Source: Pelagibacterium lacus | Lineage (GTDB): Bacteria; Pseudomonadota; Alphaproteobacteria; Rhizobiales; Devosiaceae | NCBI RefSeq assembly: GCF_003345525.1 | Contig: NZ_QQNH01000023.1 | Coordinates: 1-41,972, forward strand | Direction of reading: 5' to 3' | Length of the DNA: 41,972 nucleotides | In this document: positions 8,191 to 15,652 of the stretch, one piece after another | Layout of the letters: each line of letters opens with the position of its first letter | Position numbering within the stretch: position 1 is the first letter of the stretch | Program-made: the position numbers and the translations under genes | The notes under the pieces: generated by a model | Told to the model about the DNA's origin: nothing | Seen by the model: only the letters and a program-made list of their open reading frames with translations | Databases searched by the model: none

Positions 8191-8229
8191 AAAAAAAGAG
8201 GGCAGGATGCCGCTGCGGCATCCTGCCCT
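8191..8229 (-). terminator. Rho-independent terminator of the ABC/formamidase operon
   Basis: Arms AGGGCAGGATGCCG (8199-8212) and CGGCATCCTGCCCT (8216-8229) pair perfectly over 14 bp around a 3-nt loop. On the minus strand the stem is followed by a C and a run of T residues (complement of the A run 8191-8197). It lies about 20 nt after the stop of the FAH-family gene and closes that operon. Confidence 0.9.
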
Positions 8230-8250
8230 GTTTCTCGCCGTGACCGGGGG

Positions 8251-9075
8251 TCAGGCGGTGATGCGGTTTTCCAGGGTGGGGATGCCCTCGATCTCGATCC
8301 GCACCACGTCGCCGGCCTTCATCCACACCGGCGGCTTACGAGCGAAGCCCACGCCGGACGGGGTGCCGGTGACGATGACGTCGCCGGGATGGAGGGTCAT
8401 GATCTCGCTGACATCGGCGATGATCCGGGGCAGGTCGAAGATCATGTCTGCGGTATTGCCGTCCTGCATCACCTCGCCGTTGAGCACGGTGCGGATGGAC
8501 AGGCCGCTGGCGAAGGGCGGCAGTTCGTCGGCGGTGACGATCACCGGACCGAGCGGGCCGGTGCGGTCGAAATTCTTGCCCGAGGCCCATTGCAGCGTGC
8601 GTGACTGGTAGTCGCGGACCGAGATGTCGTTGAAGGCGGTGTAGCCGAAGATGTGGTCGGCTGCGTCGGCCTGGGAGATGTTCCGGCCGGTCTTGCCGAT
8701 GATCACCGCCAACTCGGCCTCATAGTCGAGCTTGTGCGACACGGCCGGCACGGCGATGTCCTCATTGGCTGCCGCGAGGCTGGTGGTGGTGCGCAAAAAG
8801 AGGGTCGGATGCTCGGGGGGCGTGCGCCCGCCCTCCTTGGCGTGCTCGAGATAGTTGAGGCCGAGGCAGACGATCTTGCCCGGATTGGGCACGGCCGGCA
8901 GCAGCTCGACTTCGGAGAGGGCAAGGCCGGGAGCAAGGGTGTCCTGCCCGGCGCGGATCGCCTCGATAGTTTCGATGACCTCGATCATGCCGGCGGCCTC
9001 GAGGGGATGGATGGTGTCACCGACCACCACCCCCACCCCGGGGCGGGAATTGTGCGAGAAGCTGACGAACTGCAT
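8251..9075 (-). CDS. Fumarylacetoacetate hydrolase (FAH) family protein
   Basis: 274 aa. The N-terminal linker domain (residues 1-65) is followed by the FAH fold with KIVCLGLNYLEHAKE, the metal-binding DYEAELAVIIGK (Glu pair), FNDISVRDYQ (Asp ligand), KNFDRTGPLGP and the C-terminal VTGTPSGVGF. The family hydrolyses C-C bonds of acyl pyruvates or decarboxylates oxo acids using Mg2+. The substrate here is unknown; it is the last gene of an operon with a transporter and an acetamidase/formamidase, so it probably acts on a carbon skeleton released there. It starts 46 nt after the formamidase stop and ends at a strong terminator. Confidence 0.9.
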   Translation of the reverse strand: MQFVSFSHNSRPGVGVVVGDTIHPLEAAGMIEVIETIEAIRAGQDTLAPGLALSEVELLPAVPNPGKIVCLGLNYLEHAKEGGRTPPEHPTLFLRTTTSLAAANEDIAVPAVSHKLDYEAELAVIIGKTGRNISQADAADHIFGYTAFNDISVRDYQSRTLQWASGKNFDRTGPLGPVIVTADELPPFASGLSIRTVLNGEVMQDGNTADMIFDLPRIIADVSEIMTLHPGDVIVTGTPSGVGFARKPPVWMKAGDVVRIEIEGIPTLENRITA

Positions 9076-9121
9076 AGTGATACTCCTGGATAGGCCGGTT
9101 GCGGCTCATTGTAGTGGGAGG

Positions 9122-10069
9122 TCAGTGAAAGACCGATTTGGCGAGCATGGCGTGGACCCCCATGCGGCCGTTGACGACCTGGGAGATCCGCAGATCCATG
9201 GCGAGGGAACACAGGATATAGGCGTCGGTGCGCGAGAGCCCGTGCACCCGCACGACCCACGCGATCATCGCCCGCCCGGCCATTTTCGCGGCCTGGTGCA
9301 GGTCCTCGTCCATGCCCATGGTGATGAGATGGGTGGCGGTTTCCGCATGCGGCGCGGCGATGGGCATGTCCCGGACCACCCGCAGGCGCAGCGTGCCGCG
9401 CAGGGAGGCCTCCGCCGCCGTGAGGTTGACCTCGCCATCCCCTTGCGTGGCATGGCCGTCGCCGACCGAGAACAGCGCCCCGTCATGGAATACCGGCAGA
9501 TAGAGGGTCGCCCCGGCGGTCAATTCGGTGACGTCGAGATTACCGCCGAACGGTCCGGGAATCCGCGAGGTCCAGCGCTCATCGAGATCGGGGGCGACGC
9601 CCATGATGCCGAAAAAGCAGCGCATGGGCACCCGGACCCGATCGGAGACCAGAACCTCGCGCCGGGCGCGGTCGAGCTCCAGCACGGTCAGCCGGCCCTC
9701 GGGAAAATCCTCGGGCAGCAGGCCAAAGCCCATCCCGCCCGGCTGGATGCGGTTATAGGCATGGCCGAGCAACGGCTCCACCGCCTCGATATCGATGGCT
9801 AGGGTGTCGCCGGGCGCCGCCCCCTCCACATGCACCGGCCCGGTCAACAGGTGCGGGCCGGGGCCGATATCGGTCACCGAAGCGATGATGGCTTCGAGCT
9901 CTGGGGTGAGCAGTTCGGGGAACTGCTCACCGCGCGGGTAGGAGAGGGTTTCGACCTCGAGCCGCTCCCCGTCCGCCACCTCCAGCACGGGGGAGAGGGC
10001 GGGGCTGAAATAGCCCCAATGCACCGTCTGCGGCGTGGCTTTGAGAACTTTGCGCATGATGGCGTCCAT
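9122..10069 (-). CDS. Acetamidase/formamidase family hydrolase
   Basis: 315 aa, matching the FmdA/AmdA fold. Recognisable parts are the early HWGYFSPALSPVLEV, the TGPVHVEGAAPGDTLAIDI strand pair, IPGPFGGNLDVTEL, and GDGHATQGDGEVNLTA, which carries the probable metal-binding Asp/His residues. Enzymes of the family cleave formamide, acetamide or larger N-acyl and N-formyl compounds to release ammonia or an amine. It starts 9 nt after the ABC permease gene and shares its transcript, suggesting that the imported compound carries an amide. The substrate cannot be read from sequence. No signal peptide, so it is cytoplasmic. Confidence 0.9.
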   Translation of the reverse strand: MDAIMRKVLKATPQTVHWGYFSPALSPVLEVADGERLEVETLSYPRGEQFPELLTPELEAIIASVTDIGPGPHLLTGPVHVEGAAPGDTLAIDIEAVEPLLGHAYNRIQPGGMGFGLLPEDFPEGRLTVLELDRARREVLVSDRVRVPMRCFFGIMGVAPDLDERWTSRIPGPFGGNLDVTELTAGATLYLPVFHDGALFSVGDGHATQGDGEVNLTAAEASLRGTLRLRVVRDMPIAAPHAETATHLITMGMDEDLHQAAKMAGRAMIAWVVRVHGLSRTDAYILCSLAMDLRISQVVNGRMGVHAMLAKSVFH

Positions 10070-10078
10070 GATCGGCCT

Positions 10079-10924
10079 CTATTCCCGCCCCGGATCGCTA
10101 TTGCGCCAGAAGACGACATAGCGCTCCAGCACGGTGACGAAGCCGAACAGGGCGACGCCGAGCAGGCTGAGATAGATGATGAGCGCAAAGACGCGCGCCG
10201 TATCGAGCTGGGTCGCCGCGATGCGGATCAACTCGCCGACCCCCTTGCCGCCGCCGAGGAATTCGGCGGTGATCGCCCCGGCCATCACCGAGAGCGAGGC
10301 GATCTTCAGCCCGGTGAAGATCTGCGGCAGCCCGGCCGGAATCTTGAGATGGATCAGCGTCTTGAGGCGTGACACGCCCATGGTGCGGAACAGCATGAGC
10401 GAATTCTCGTCGGCCGAGCGTACCCCGGCCGCCGTGCCCACGATGACCGGGAACAGCGAGACATAGACCGCCAGCGCGATCTTGGATTCGATGCTGAACC
10501 CGAACCAGGCCACAAAGAGCGGCGCGAAGGCGATCTTGGGCATGGTGTCGAGCGCCACCAGATAAGGCATGACGGCGCGCTCGCCGAAGCGGGTCTCGCT
10601 GACCAGTATGCCGAGGAGTATGCCCACCACAACGGCGATGGCAAAGCCCCAGAGAACCTCCTGGGTGGTGATCCACATGGCGCTGAGCACATAGCCGCCG
10701 GTAAAGAGGTTGGCGCCCACGGTGATGAGCTGGTTGAGCGTCTGCAGCGGCGTGGGCAGGATCAGGGGCGAGACGATGCCCGACGCCGTCACCAGATACC
10801 ACAGAAGGACGATGGCCGCCCCGAACCCGAGAATGGAGACCGGCTGCGGAATCCGGTCGAACAGGGTGGGGCCATCCCCATGATCTGCAATGGGAGCGCT
10901 CTGCTCGGCTGCCTCCACGGTCAT
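10079..10924 (-). CDS. ABC transporter permease (SsuC/TauC type)
   Basis: 281 aa with about six membrane helices after a polar N-terminus of 30 residues. The binding-protein-dependent permease (EAA) loop is seen as MGVSRLKTLIHLKIPAGLPQIFTGLKIA. The family imports sulfonates, nitrate, pyrimidine precursors and similar small compounds. The start ATG overlaps the ATPase stop by 4 nt (ATGA), so the two are co-translated. The partner binding protein is encoded at 11730-12749. Confidence 0.94.
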   Translation of the reverse strand: MTVEAAEQSAPIADHGDGPTLFDRIPQPVSILGFGAAIVLLWYLVTASGIVSPLILPTPLQTLNQLITVGANLFTGGYVLSAMWITTQEVLWGFAIAVVVGILLGILVSETRFGERAVMPYLVALDTMPKIAFAPLFVAWFGFSIESKIALAVYVSLFPVIVGTAAGVRSADENSLMLFRTMGVSRLKTLIHLKIPAGLPQIFTGLKIASLSVMAGAITAEFLGGGKGVGELIRIAATQLDTARVFALIIYLSLLGVALFGFVTVLERYVVFWRNSDPGRE

Positions 10925-11727
10925 GTTCTGCTCCCCTCATCAAGCAAGCGGCGGATGTGTCTGACATAGTCGCCAAACATCGGATCGGTGGTCATGTCCA
11001 GCGTGCGGGGCCGGGGAAGCTCGATCTTGACTTCCTCGATCACCCGGCCGGGCCTCGGCGCCATGACATAGACGGTGTCGGACAGCAGAACGGCTTCCGC
11101 GATGGAATGAGTGACGAGGAAGGCGGTGGCGTTGCGCTCCATGCAGATGCGTTGCAATTCCATGTTCATGAAATCGCGCACGATCTCGTCGAGCGCGCTG
11201 AACGGCTCGTCGAGCAGCAGCACGGCGGGCTCGGTGATCAGCATGCGGCAGATGGCGGCGCGCTGGGCCATGCCCCCCGACAATTGTGAGGCATAGGCCG
11301 CCTCGAAGCCCTTGATGCCGACCAGATCCATGAGGGCTTCCGCCTTCTCGCGGGCCGCCTTGGCGGCGGCCTTGCCCTCGCGCATGCTGATGGGCAGCAG
11401 GATATTGTCGATGGTGGTGCGCCAGGGCAGCAGCGTTGCCTGCTGGAACATCATGCCGATATCCGGGCGCGGCTTCGTCACCGGGGTGCCGCGCAACTCC
11501 ACGGTGCCCGAGGTGGCGGGCAACAGGCCGGCCATGATCTTGAGCAGGGTGGACTTGCCGCAGCCCGACGACCCGATGACCGAGGAGAAGCTCCCCTCGG
11601 GCAGGTCGATACTGACGCCCTTGAGGGCCACCAGCGCGTTGCGCTGGTAGACCTTGCCGACATTTTCAAGGCGATAGACCGTCGACGCGCTGGGCGCGTC
11701 GACCTGTTCGGATGTAGCCAGGGCCAT
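10921..11727 (-). CDS. ABC transporter ATP-binding protein (SsuB/TauB type)
   Basis: 268 aa. Walker A GSSGCGKST, Q-loop MMFQQATLLPW, signature LSGGMAQR, Walker B LLLDEPFSALD and the switch His in LVTHSIAEA are all intact. It powers import together with the adjacent permease and binding protein. The ATG at 11727, two bases after the stop of the binding-protein gene, is preferred; a GTG at 11733 overlapping that stop is also possible and would add two residues. Confidence 0.95.
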   Translation of the reverse strand: MALATSEQVDAPSASTVYRLENVGKVYQRNALVALKGVSIDLPEGSFSSVIGSSGCGKSTLLKIMAGLLPATSGTVELRGTPVTKPRPDIGMMFQQATLLPWRTTIDNILLPISMREGKAAAKAAREKAEALMDLVGIKGFEAAYASQLSGGMAQRAAICRMLITEPAVLLLDEPFSALDEIVRDFMNMELQRICMERNATAFLVTHSIAEAVLLSDTVYVMAPRPGRVIEEVKIELPRPRTLDMTTDPMFGDYVRHIRRLLDEGSRT

Positions 11728-11729
11728 TG

Positions 11730-12749
11730 TCACTCACTCAGGACCGAGTTCCACTCTTCGACGAACTCATTGGTGAACACGTCTTCGAGGTTTTCGACCG
11801 GGGTCGCCAGTTCGCCCGAGGCGAGCAGGCTCTGATGCCAGGCTTCCCAGGCCTCAAGGCTCTGATAGCCCCAGCCCAGGGACGGATCGTGCGGGGTCTG
11901 GCGGATGACGATCTGGCCGATCAGTGATTCGGCGAATTCCCGGTCCTCGACTTCCTGCGGGTTGATAGCGGCCACCGCCTGGATCACCGCGTCGATGTTT
12001 TCCGGCTGGGAGACGAAATCGGCGCCGCGCACCAGAGCCCGGCCGAAGCCTTCGACCAGCTCGGGGTTTTCCGCGATGAGGCTGTCGAGCACCACGAGGC
12101 CGTTGCCGAAGAAGGAGCGGAACTTTTCCGGGGTGAGGTTGCGCAGCGTCATGCCGCGGGTGTTGATGATCGCCGCGTCATTGGTGGCGGCGGCATAGGC
12201 ATCGATATCCCCGCGCAGGAACGCGGCGACGGCCTGCCCGCCTTCCCCGACTTCGAGGAACGTGTAGTCTTCGTCCTCGACAAGGCCGATCTCGTCGAAG
12301 ATCGAGCGGGCGAAGGAGGTTTCGGCGCCATCGGCGGTGCCGACGCCGATGATCTTGCCCTCAAGGTCGGCGGGATCATGAAATTCGGTGCTGTCGAGCA
12401 CCACGATGCTGAAGGAGCTGTTGGGATTGAGGCGATAGATCCACTTGGCTTCCAGTCCGCTCTGATGGGCGGCAAGGAAGGTGCCGGCGCCCGGATTGGC
12501 GATATGGGCCTGGCCGGCGGCAAGCGCCTGGATCAGCGGACCCGAGCCATTGACCGCCTCGACGCGGACGCGGAGGCCTTCATCGGCGAAAAAGCCCTGA
12601 TCCATGGCGGCGGCGACGGGCTGGATCAGGATGGCGGACGGATTGGGGACGACGAGAATGACCTCTTCGAGGTCCTGGGCCAGGGCCGGCGACGAAAGCG
12701 CCAGGGTGGTGCCGGCAAGAATATGAATGATTCTGGATCTATACGACAT
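11730..12749 (-). CDS. ABC substrate-binding protein, NMT1/THI5-like
   Basis: 339 aa with a signal peptide (basic SYRSR, hydrophobic core, cleavage near ALAQ, residues 22-25). The mature part fits the NMT1/TauA fold: VILVVPNPSAILIQPVAAAMDQGFFADEGL, then GPLIQALAAGQAHIANPG and LEGKIIGVGTADGAETSFAR. Relatives bind pyrimidine precursors, taurine, nitrate or aromatic acids. A GGAGGA ribosome site lies 7 nt before the ATG. It is the first gene of a five-gene operon with ATPase, permease, formamidase-like and FAH-like enzymes, divergent from a GntR regulator. The ligand is unknown. Confidence 0.92.
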   Translation of the reverse strand: MSYRSRIIHILAGTTLALSSPALAQDLEEVILVVPNPSAILIQPVAAAMDQGFFADEGLRVRVEAVNGSGPLIQALAAGQAHIANPGAGTFLAAHQSGLEAKWIYRLNPNSSFSIVVLDSTEFHDPADLEGKIIGVGTADGAETSFARSIFDEIGLVEDEDYTFLEVGEGGQAVAAFLRGDIDAYAAATNDAAIINTRGMTLRNLTPEKFRSFFGNGLVVLDSLIAENPELVEGFGRALVRGADFVSQPENIDAVIQAVAAINPQEVEDREFAESLIGQIVIRQTPHDPSLGWGYQSLEAWEAWHQSLLASGELATPVENLEDVFTNEFVEEWNSVLSE

Positions 12750-12781
12750 AATTACATCCTCCGAGCGTATGGAACCCGGAT

Positions 12782-12827
12782 TTTGTAGGATATGAAAAAT
12801 TGACAGTCAATCCGGTTAATTATATCT
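12782..12827. promoter_or_regulatory. Divergent promoters sharing an 11-bp palindromic operator
   Basis: The palindrome TTGAC-A-GTCAA lies at 12800-12810. On the minus strand TTGACT (12810-12805) is separated by 17 nt from TACAAA (12787-12782), a good sigma-70-like promoter for the transport operon. On the plus strand TTGACA (12800-12805) is followed after 15-16 nt by TATATC/ATATCT (12821-12827), a promoter for the GntR gene. The palindrome therefore overlaps both -35 boxes. Binding by the GntR protein would shut both; that assignment is inference. Confidence 0.55.
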
Positions 12828-12866
12828 GGATGATGTGGATTATGGTTGATTTTTAAGGGGTCGAAA

Positions 12867-13568
12867 ATGAGCAATGCGACGCTCGACAAGGACGGGCCGG
12901 GGGGGCCTGCGAGCAAGGCGACCGGGGCCAGCATCGCCTTTCTGGCCTTGCGGCGCGACATCCTGACCGGCGCGCTCAAGCCCGGCCAGCGGCTCAAGAT
13001 CGAGGATTTGCGGCAGGCCTACAATTATACGGCCAACCCGATGCGCGAAGCGCTCAACCGCCTCGCGGCGGAGGGGCTGGTCAATTTCGCCGACCAGCGG
13101 GGCTTTTCGGTGGCCGCCGTGTCACTGGCCGAATGGCGGGAGATCGTCCGGGCCCGGTGCCTCGTGGAAAGCTGCGTGCTGCGCGAATCGATCCAGAACC
13201 GCACCAATGACTGGGAGGACGAGATCGTCCTCTCGCTGCACCGCCTGACCCGCACGTCGCGTTTCGCGCCGGGGGACCAGAAGCGCGCCAACCCGGACTG
13301 GGAAACCAACCACCACCGCTTCCACCGCGCCCTGCTGGCCAATTGCAACTCGTCCATCCTGCTCGATTTCTGCGAGGAACTGCGCGAAAAATCCGACCGC
13401 TACCGGCACATCGCCTCCATCTCCCCCCAGGCCCGGACCTCCTATGACGAGGAGCACACCAATATCGCCAAGGCGGCCATGGACGGAAACGCCGAAACGG
13501 CGACCGCCCTGCTCGAGCGCCACTACAGGATGACGCTGACGGTGGTGGAGGAGTATTTCAGGGAGTGA
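12867..13568 (+). CDS. GntR-family transcriptional regulator (FCD domain)
   Basis: 233 aa. An N-terminal winged helix (SIAFLALRRDILTGALKPGQ, then an unusual LRQAYNYTANPMREALNRLAAEGLV) is followed by an FCD ligand-binding domain with the metal-site elements in NHHRFHRALL, HIASIS and EEHTNIAKAAMDG. The ATG at 12867 has AAGGGG 7 nt upstream and is preferred over a TTG at 12846. It is divergent from the ABC/formamidase operon and most likely represses it until an imported substrate or intermediate binds. Confidence 0.93.
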   Translation: MSNATLDKDGPGGPASKATGASIAFLALRRDILTGALKPGQRLKIEDLRQAYNYTANPMREALNRLAAEGLVNFADQRGFSVAAVSLAEWREIVRARCLVESCVLRESIQNRTNDWEDEIVLSLHRLTRTSRFAPGDQKRANPDWETNHHRFHRALLANCNSSILLDFCEELREKSDRYRHIASISPQARTSYDEEHTNIAKAAMDGNAETATALLERHYRMTLTVVEEYFRE

Positions 13569-13597
13569 GGGCGAGGGGCCGGGGGTAATTCCGAACC

Positions 13598-13792
13598 CTA
13601 GCCGATCGGTTCGATGGAGGACACGGCCCGTTCGAACAGCGAGAGTTCGGCGGTCTTGTCGGAATAGCCGGCGGCGACGCGGTTGACCACGATGAACCCG
13701 CTGTCGCACAGTTCGATGGACAGGGCCGCGAGCGGGCGCTTGTCCTCGATCTCAAAGACCTGCCCGTTCCGAAGTGAAACCTTGTAGCGCAT
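13598..13792 (-). CDS. 64-aa conserved-looking hypothetical protein
   Basis: Product MRYKVSLRNGQVFEIEDKRP followed by alternating strands (LAALSIELCDSGFIVVNRVAAG) and an acidic end. It looks like a small soluble beta-rich protein with no signal peptide or membrane segment. It is convergent with the GntR gene, separated by 29 nt. No family is recognised. Codon pattern and a clean ATG support it as a gene, but no strong ribosome site is visible. Confidence 0.6.
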   Translation of the reverse strand: MRYKVSLRNGQVFEIEDKRPLAALSIELCDSGFIVVNRVAAGYSDKTAELSLFERAVSSIEPIG

Positions 13793-13935
13793 GAGGACCG
13801 CCCCAACTCCAACCGATCATGGGTTCGGTATGACGCAGGACGCGCCCCGAATCCAGCCTCCCGACCTCTAAACCCACCGCTATTGTTCAATAAAGCGAAC
13901 CGAAGGCCCGGGCGGCGCCCTCCGCCTTTCGCCAT

Positions 13936-13953
13936 ACCCCCTGAACAGGGGGT
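13936..13953. other. Perfect hairpin in the 13793-14077 intergenic region
   Basis: ACCCCCT (13936-13942) and AGGGGGT (13947-13953) flank the tetraloop GAAC. Flanking GCCA/GGC could extend the stem with a bulge. It has no T run on either side. It lies about 125 nt before the secreted-protein gene at 14078 and could be a leader structure. The rest of this 285-bp region shows no gene. Confidence 0.4.
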
Positions 13954-14077
13954 GGCGCGGCCGTCGATCCTGCCGAAAAACTCGGCGGTTGAGGGAGAGG
14001 AAGGGCCGATTTCATTGCCGGCCATCGGCGATGCGGGAGGTTTCCCGGATTTTTCCCGAACCTTGGGGAGTTGAATT

Positions 14078-14413
14078 ATGAAAAGCAAACTTGTTATCGC
14101 CGGTCTTGCGCTGGCCGCGTTGCTCGTCGCGACGGCGGCACATGCCCAAAACTATAACCGCCGCGTCAAGATCGAGAACTATACGTCCAAGACCATGATG
14201 TATTTTTACGCCTCGAATGTGGATCGCACCACGTGGGAGGAAGACATCCTGGGCAGTTCCGTGGTGGCCTCGGGCCATTCGGTGATGATCAACATCGATG
14301 ACGGATCGGGCTATTGCCGCTTCGACTTCCGCGCCATCTTCGCCGATGGCTCCGAAGCGGTGCGGTCCGGCGTCAATGTCTGCGAGGTCGGCGTCTATAC
14401 CTATTATGACTGA
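14078..14413 (+). CDS. Small secreted protein of unknown function
   Basis: 111 aa with a clear signal peptide (MKSKLVIAGLALAALLVATAAHAQ, cleavage near AHA-Q). The mature protein of about 88 residues is rich in aromatic residues and predicted strands (MMYFYASNVDRTTWEEDILG, VMINIDDGSGYCRFDFRAIFADG) with two Cys that could form a disulfide (SGYC and VNVC). Proteins of this pattern in related bacteria are often mislabelled argininosuccinate lyase; nothing here supports enzyme activity. GGGGAG 7 nt upstream supports the ATG. It is convergent with the next gene by 13 nt. Confidence 0.8.
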   Translation: MKSKLVIAGLALAALLVATAAHAQNYNRRVKIENYTSKTMMYFYASNVDRTTWEEDILGSSVVASGHSVMINIDDGSGYCRFDFRAIFADGSEAVRSGVNVCEVGVYTYYD

Positions 14414-14426
14414 ACGGGCGGCGCGG

Positions 14427-14642
14427 TCACAAGGGACGGCCTGACGGCGAGGGCCGTTGGGTCAGCTGGCTGACGCGCTGCTCGATGAGGCGGCGGATGT
14501 CGCCCTCGGTCGGCCGTGCGCGATCGATCGGCGCATAGGAGGCGATGGTCGTGGTCGCATTGCTGCTGCGCAGGCGGGCGGTGAACGAAACCGCGGTTCC
14601 CTCCGCATTGATCGCCAGGCTGTCGATGCTCAGATGCCGCAC
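14427..14642 (-). CDS. 71-aa hypothetical protein with GTG start
   Basis: A GTG at 14642 has GGAGG 6 nt upstream, an excellent ribosome site. The product runs MRHLSIDSLAINAEGTAVSF, then strands with SSNATTTIASYAPIDRA and a helix GDIRRLIEQRVSQL. It is separated from the upstream reductase gene by a hairpin. No family is recognised. It is easily hidden inside longer spurious frames, but the ribosome site and the non-repetitive protein favour a real gene. Confidence 0.5.
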   Translation of the reverse strand: MRHLSIDSLAINAEGTAVSFTARLRSSNATTTIASYAPIDRARPTEGDIRRLIEQRVSQLTQRPSPSGRPL

Positions 14643-14674
14643 GCTGCGCCTCCGTTGCAGGAGACCCCAGCATG

Positions 14675-14693
14675 CCCCGCCTATCGGGCGGGG
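14675..14693 (-). terminator. Possible terminator hairpin after the reductase gene
   Basis: CCCCGCC (14675-14681) and GGCGGGG (14687-14693) pair around a 5-nt loop, about 35 nt after the stop of the ornithine-cyclodeaminase-like gene. There is no T run, so termination would be weak or Rho-assisted. It may separate the reductase from the 71-aa gene. Confidence 0.4.
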
Positions 14694-14728
14694 TGATGGC
14701 GCAACGGGGGCGAAACCTTGCCCGGCGC

Positions 14729-15643
14729 TCAGCCGAGAAGGGCGAGGAGCGCCCGGGCGACATAGAGGTCCTGCAGGGCAAGGCCGGAGCTGTCGAAGAC
14801 GGTGATCTCGTCGTCGTCGCGCCGCCCCGGCGCTTCGCCCGCGAGGACGGCGCCGATGGCGGTGAGAGAAGCGTCGGGCGCCGCGTGCTGGAACTCGCCG
14901 ATGCGGCGGGACTGCTCGGGCAGGTCGCAAAACAGCCGGGCCCGGGACAGGAGCTGCGCGGGGAGTTCCTGCTTGCCCGTCGCGTCCGATCCCATGGACG
15001 ACACATGAGTGCCCGGCCGCACCCACGCGGCATCGAACAGCGCCGCGCGGGCCGTGGTCGCGGTGACGATGATGTCGGCGGCGCGGCAGGCCTCCTCGGC
15101 GGCGGCGGCCCGGGCGGCAATGCCGCGTTCGGCCAGCCCGGCGATGAAGGCGTCGCGCGCCGGCTCCGAGCGCCCGACCGCGAGGATGTCGCGCAGTTTG
15201 CGGATTCGGGCCAGCGCGGCGACCTCGTAGCCGGCCTGATGGCCGGTGCCGAACACCGCCAGCACCGAGGCGTCGCGGCGGGCGAGCGCGTCGGTCGCCA
15301 CCGCATCGGCGGCCGCGGTGCGATAGGCATTGACCGTGCCGGCCTCGATCACCGCCCCGATGCGGCCGCTGTCCTGATCGATGAGCAGGACGGTGGAATT
15401 GTGCCGCGGCCAGCCGCGCGCCGCATTGCCGGGCCAGTAGGACCCGACCTTGAGGCCGGCGATATCGGGCCCGGCGCCCGACTTGACGGTGAAGGTGTCG
15501 GCCGGATCGGACCCATGCCCCAGCACCACGGGGAAACTCGCGGTCTGCGGCTGGATGGCGGCGATCAGCGCCGCCCGCACCGCTTCATAGGCGATCTCAT
15601 GGGTGATGAGGCGCGCGGATTGCTCCTCGGTGACGATCTGCAT
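14729..15643 (-). CDS. Ornithine cyclodeaminase/mu-crystallin family reductase (BhcD-like)
   Basis: 304 aa. The substrate part contains TFTVKSGAGPDIAGLKVGSYWPGN and the Rossmann motif is LAVFGTGHQAGYEVAALARI, followed by GRSEPARDAFI and TATTARAALFDAAWVRPGTHVSSMGSD. Members are NAD(P)-dependent imine reductases, lyases or cyclodeaminases. It sits 9 nt after a DSD1-type gene on the same strand, the order seen for bhcC-bhcD, where BhcD is iminosuccinate reductase. That specific activity is inference; ketimine or alanine dehydrogenase activity is equally possible. Confidence 0.88.
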   Translation of the reverse strand: MQIVTEEQSARLITHEIAYEAVRAALIAAIQPQTASFPVVLGHGSDPADTFTVKSGAGPDIAGLKVGSYWPGNAARGWPRHNSTVLLIDQDSGRIGAVIEAGTVNAYRTAAADAVATDALARRDASVLAVFGTGHQAGYEVAALARIRKLRDILAVGRSEPARDAFIAGLAERGIAARAAAAEEACRAADIIVTATTARAALFDAAWVRPGTHVSSMGSDATGKQELPAQLLSRARLFCDLPEQSRRIGEFQHAAPDASLTAIGAVLAGEAPGRRDDDEITVFDSSGLALQDLYVARALLALLG

Positions 15644-15652
15644 AGCGTTCTC

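Noticed and set aside
5538-8243. 901-aa open frame on the plus strand across the cbb3 genes
   Set aside because: It is antisense to ccoO and ccoN, is rich in Gly, His, Arg, Asp and Gln as expected for a high-GC antisense frame, and shows no domain or ribosome site.
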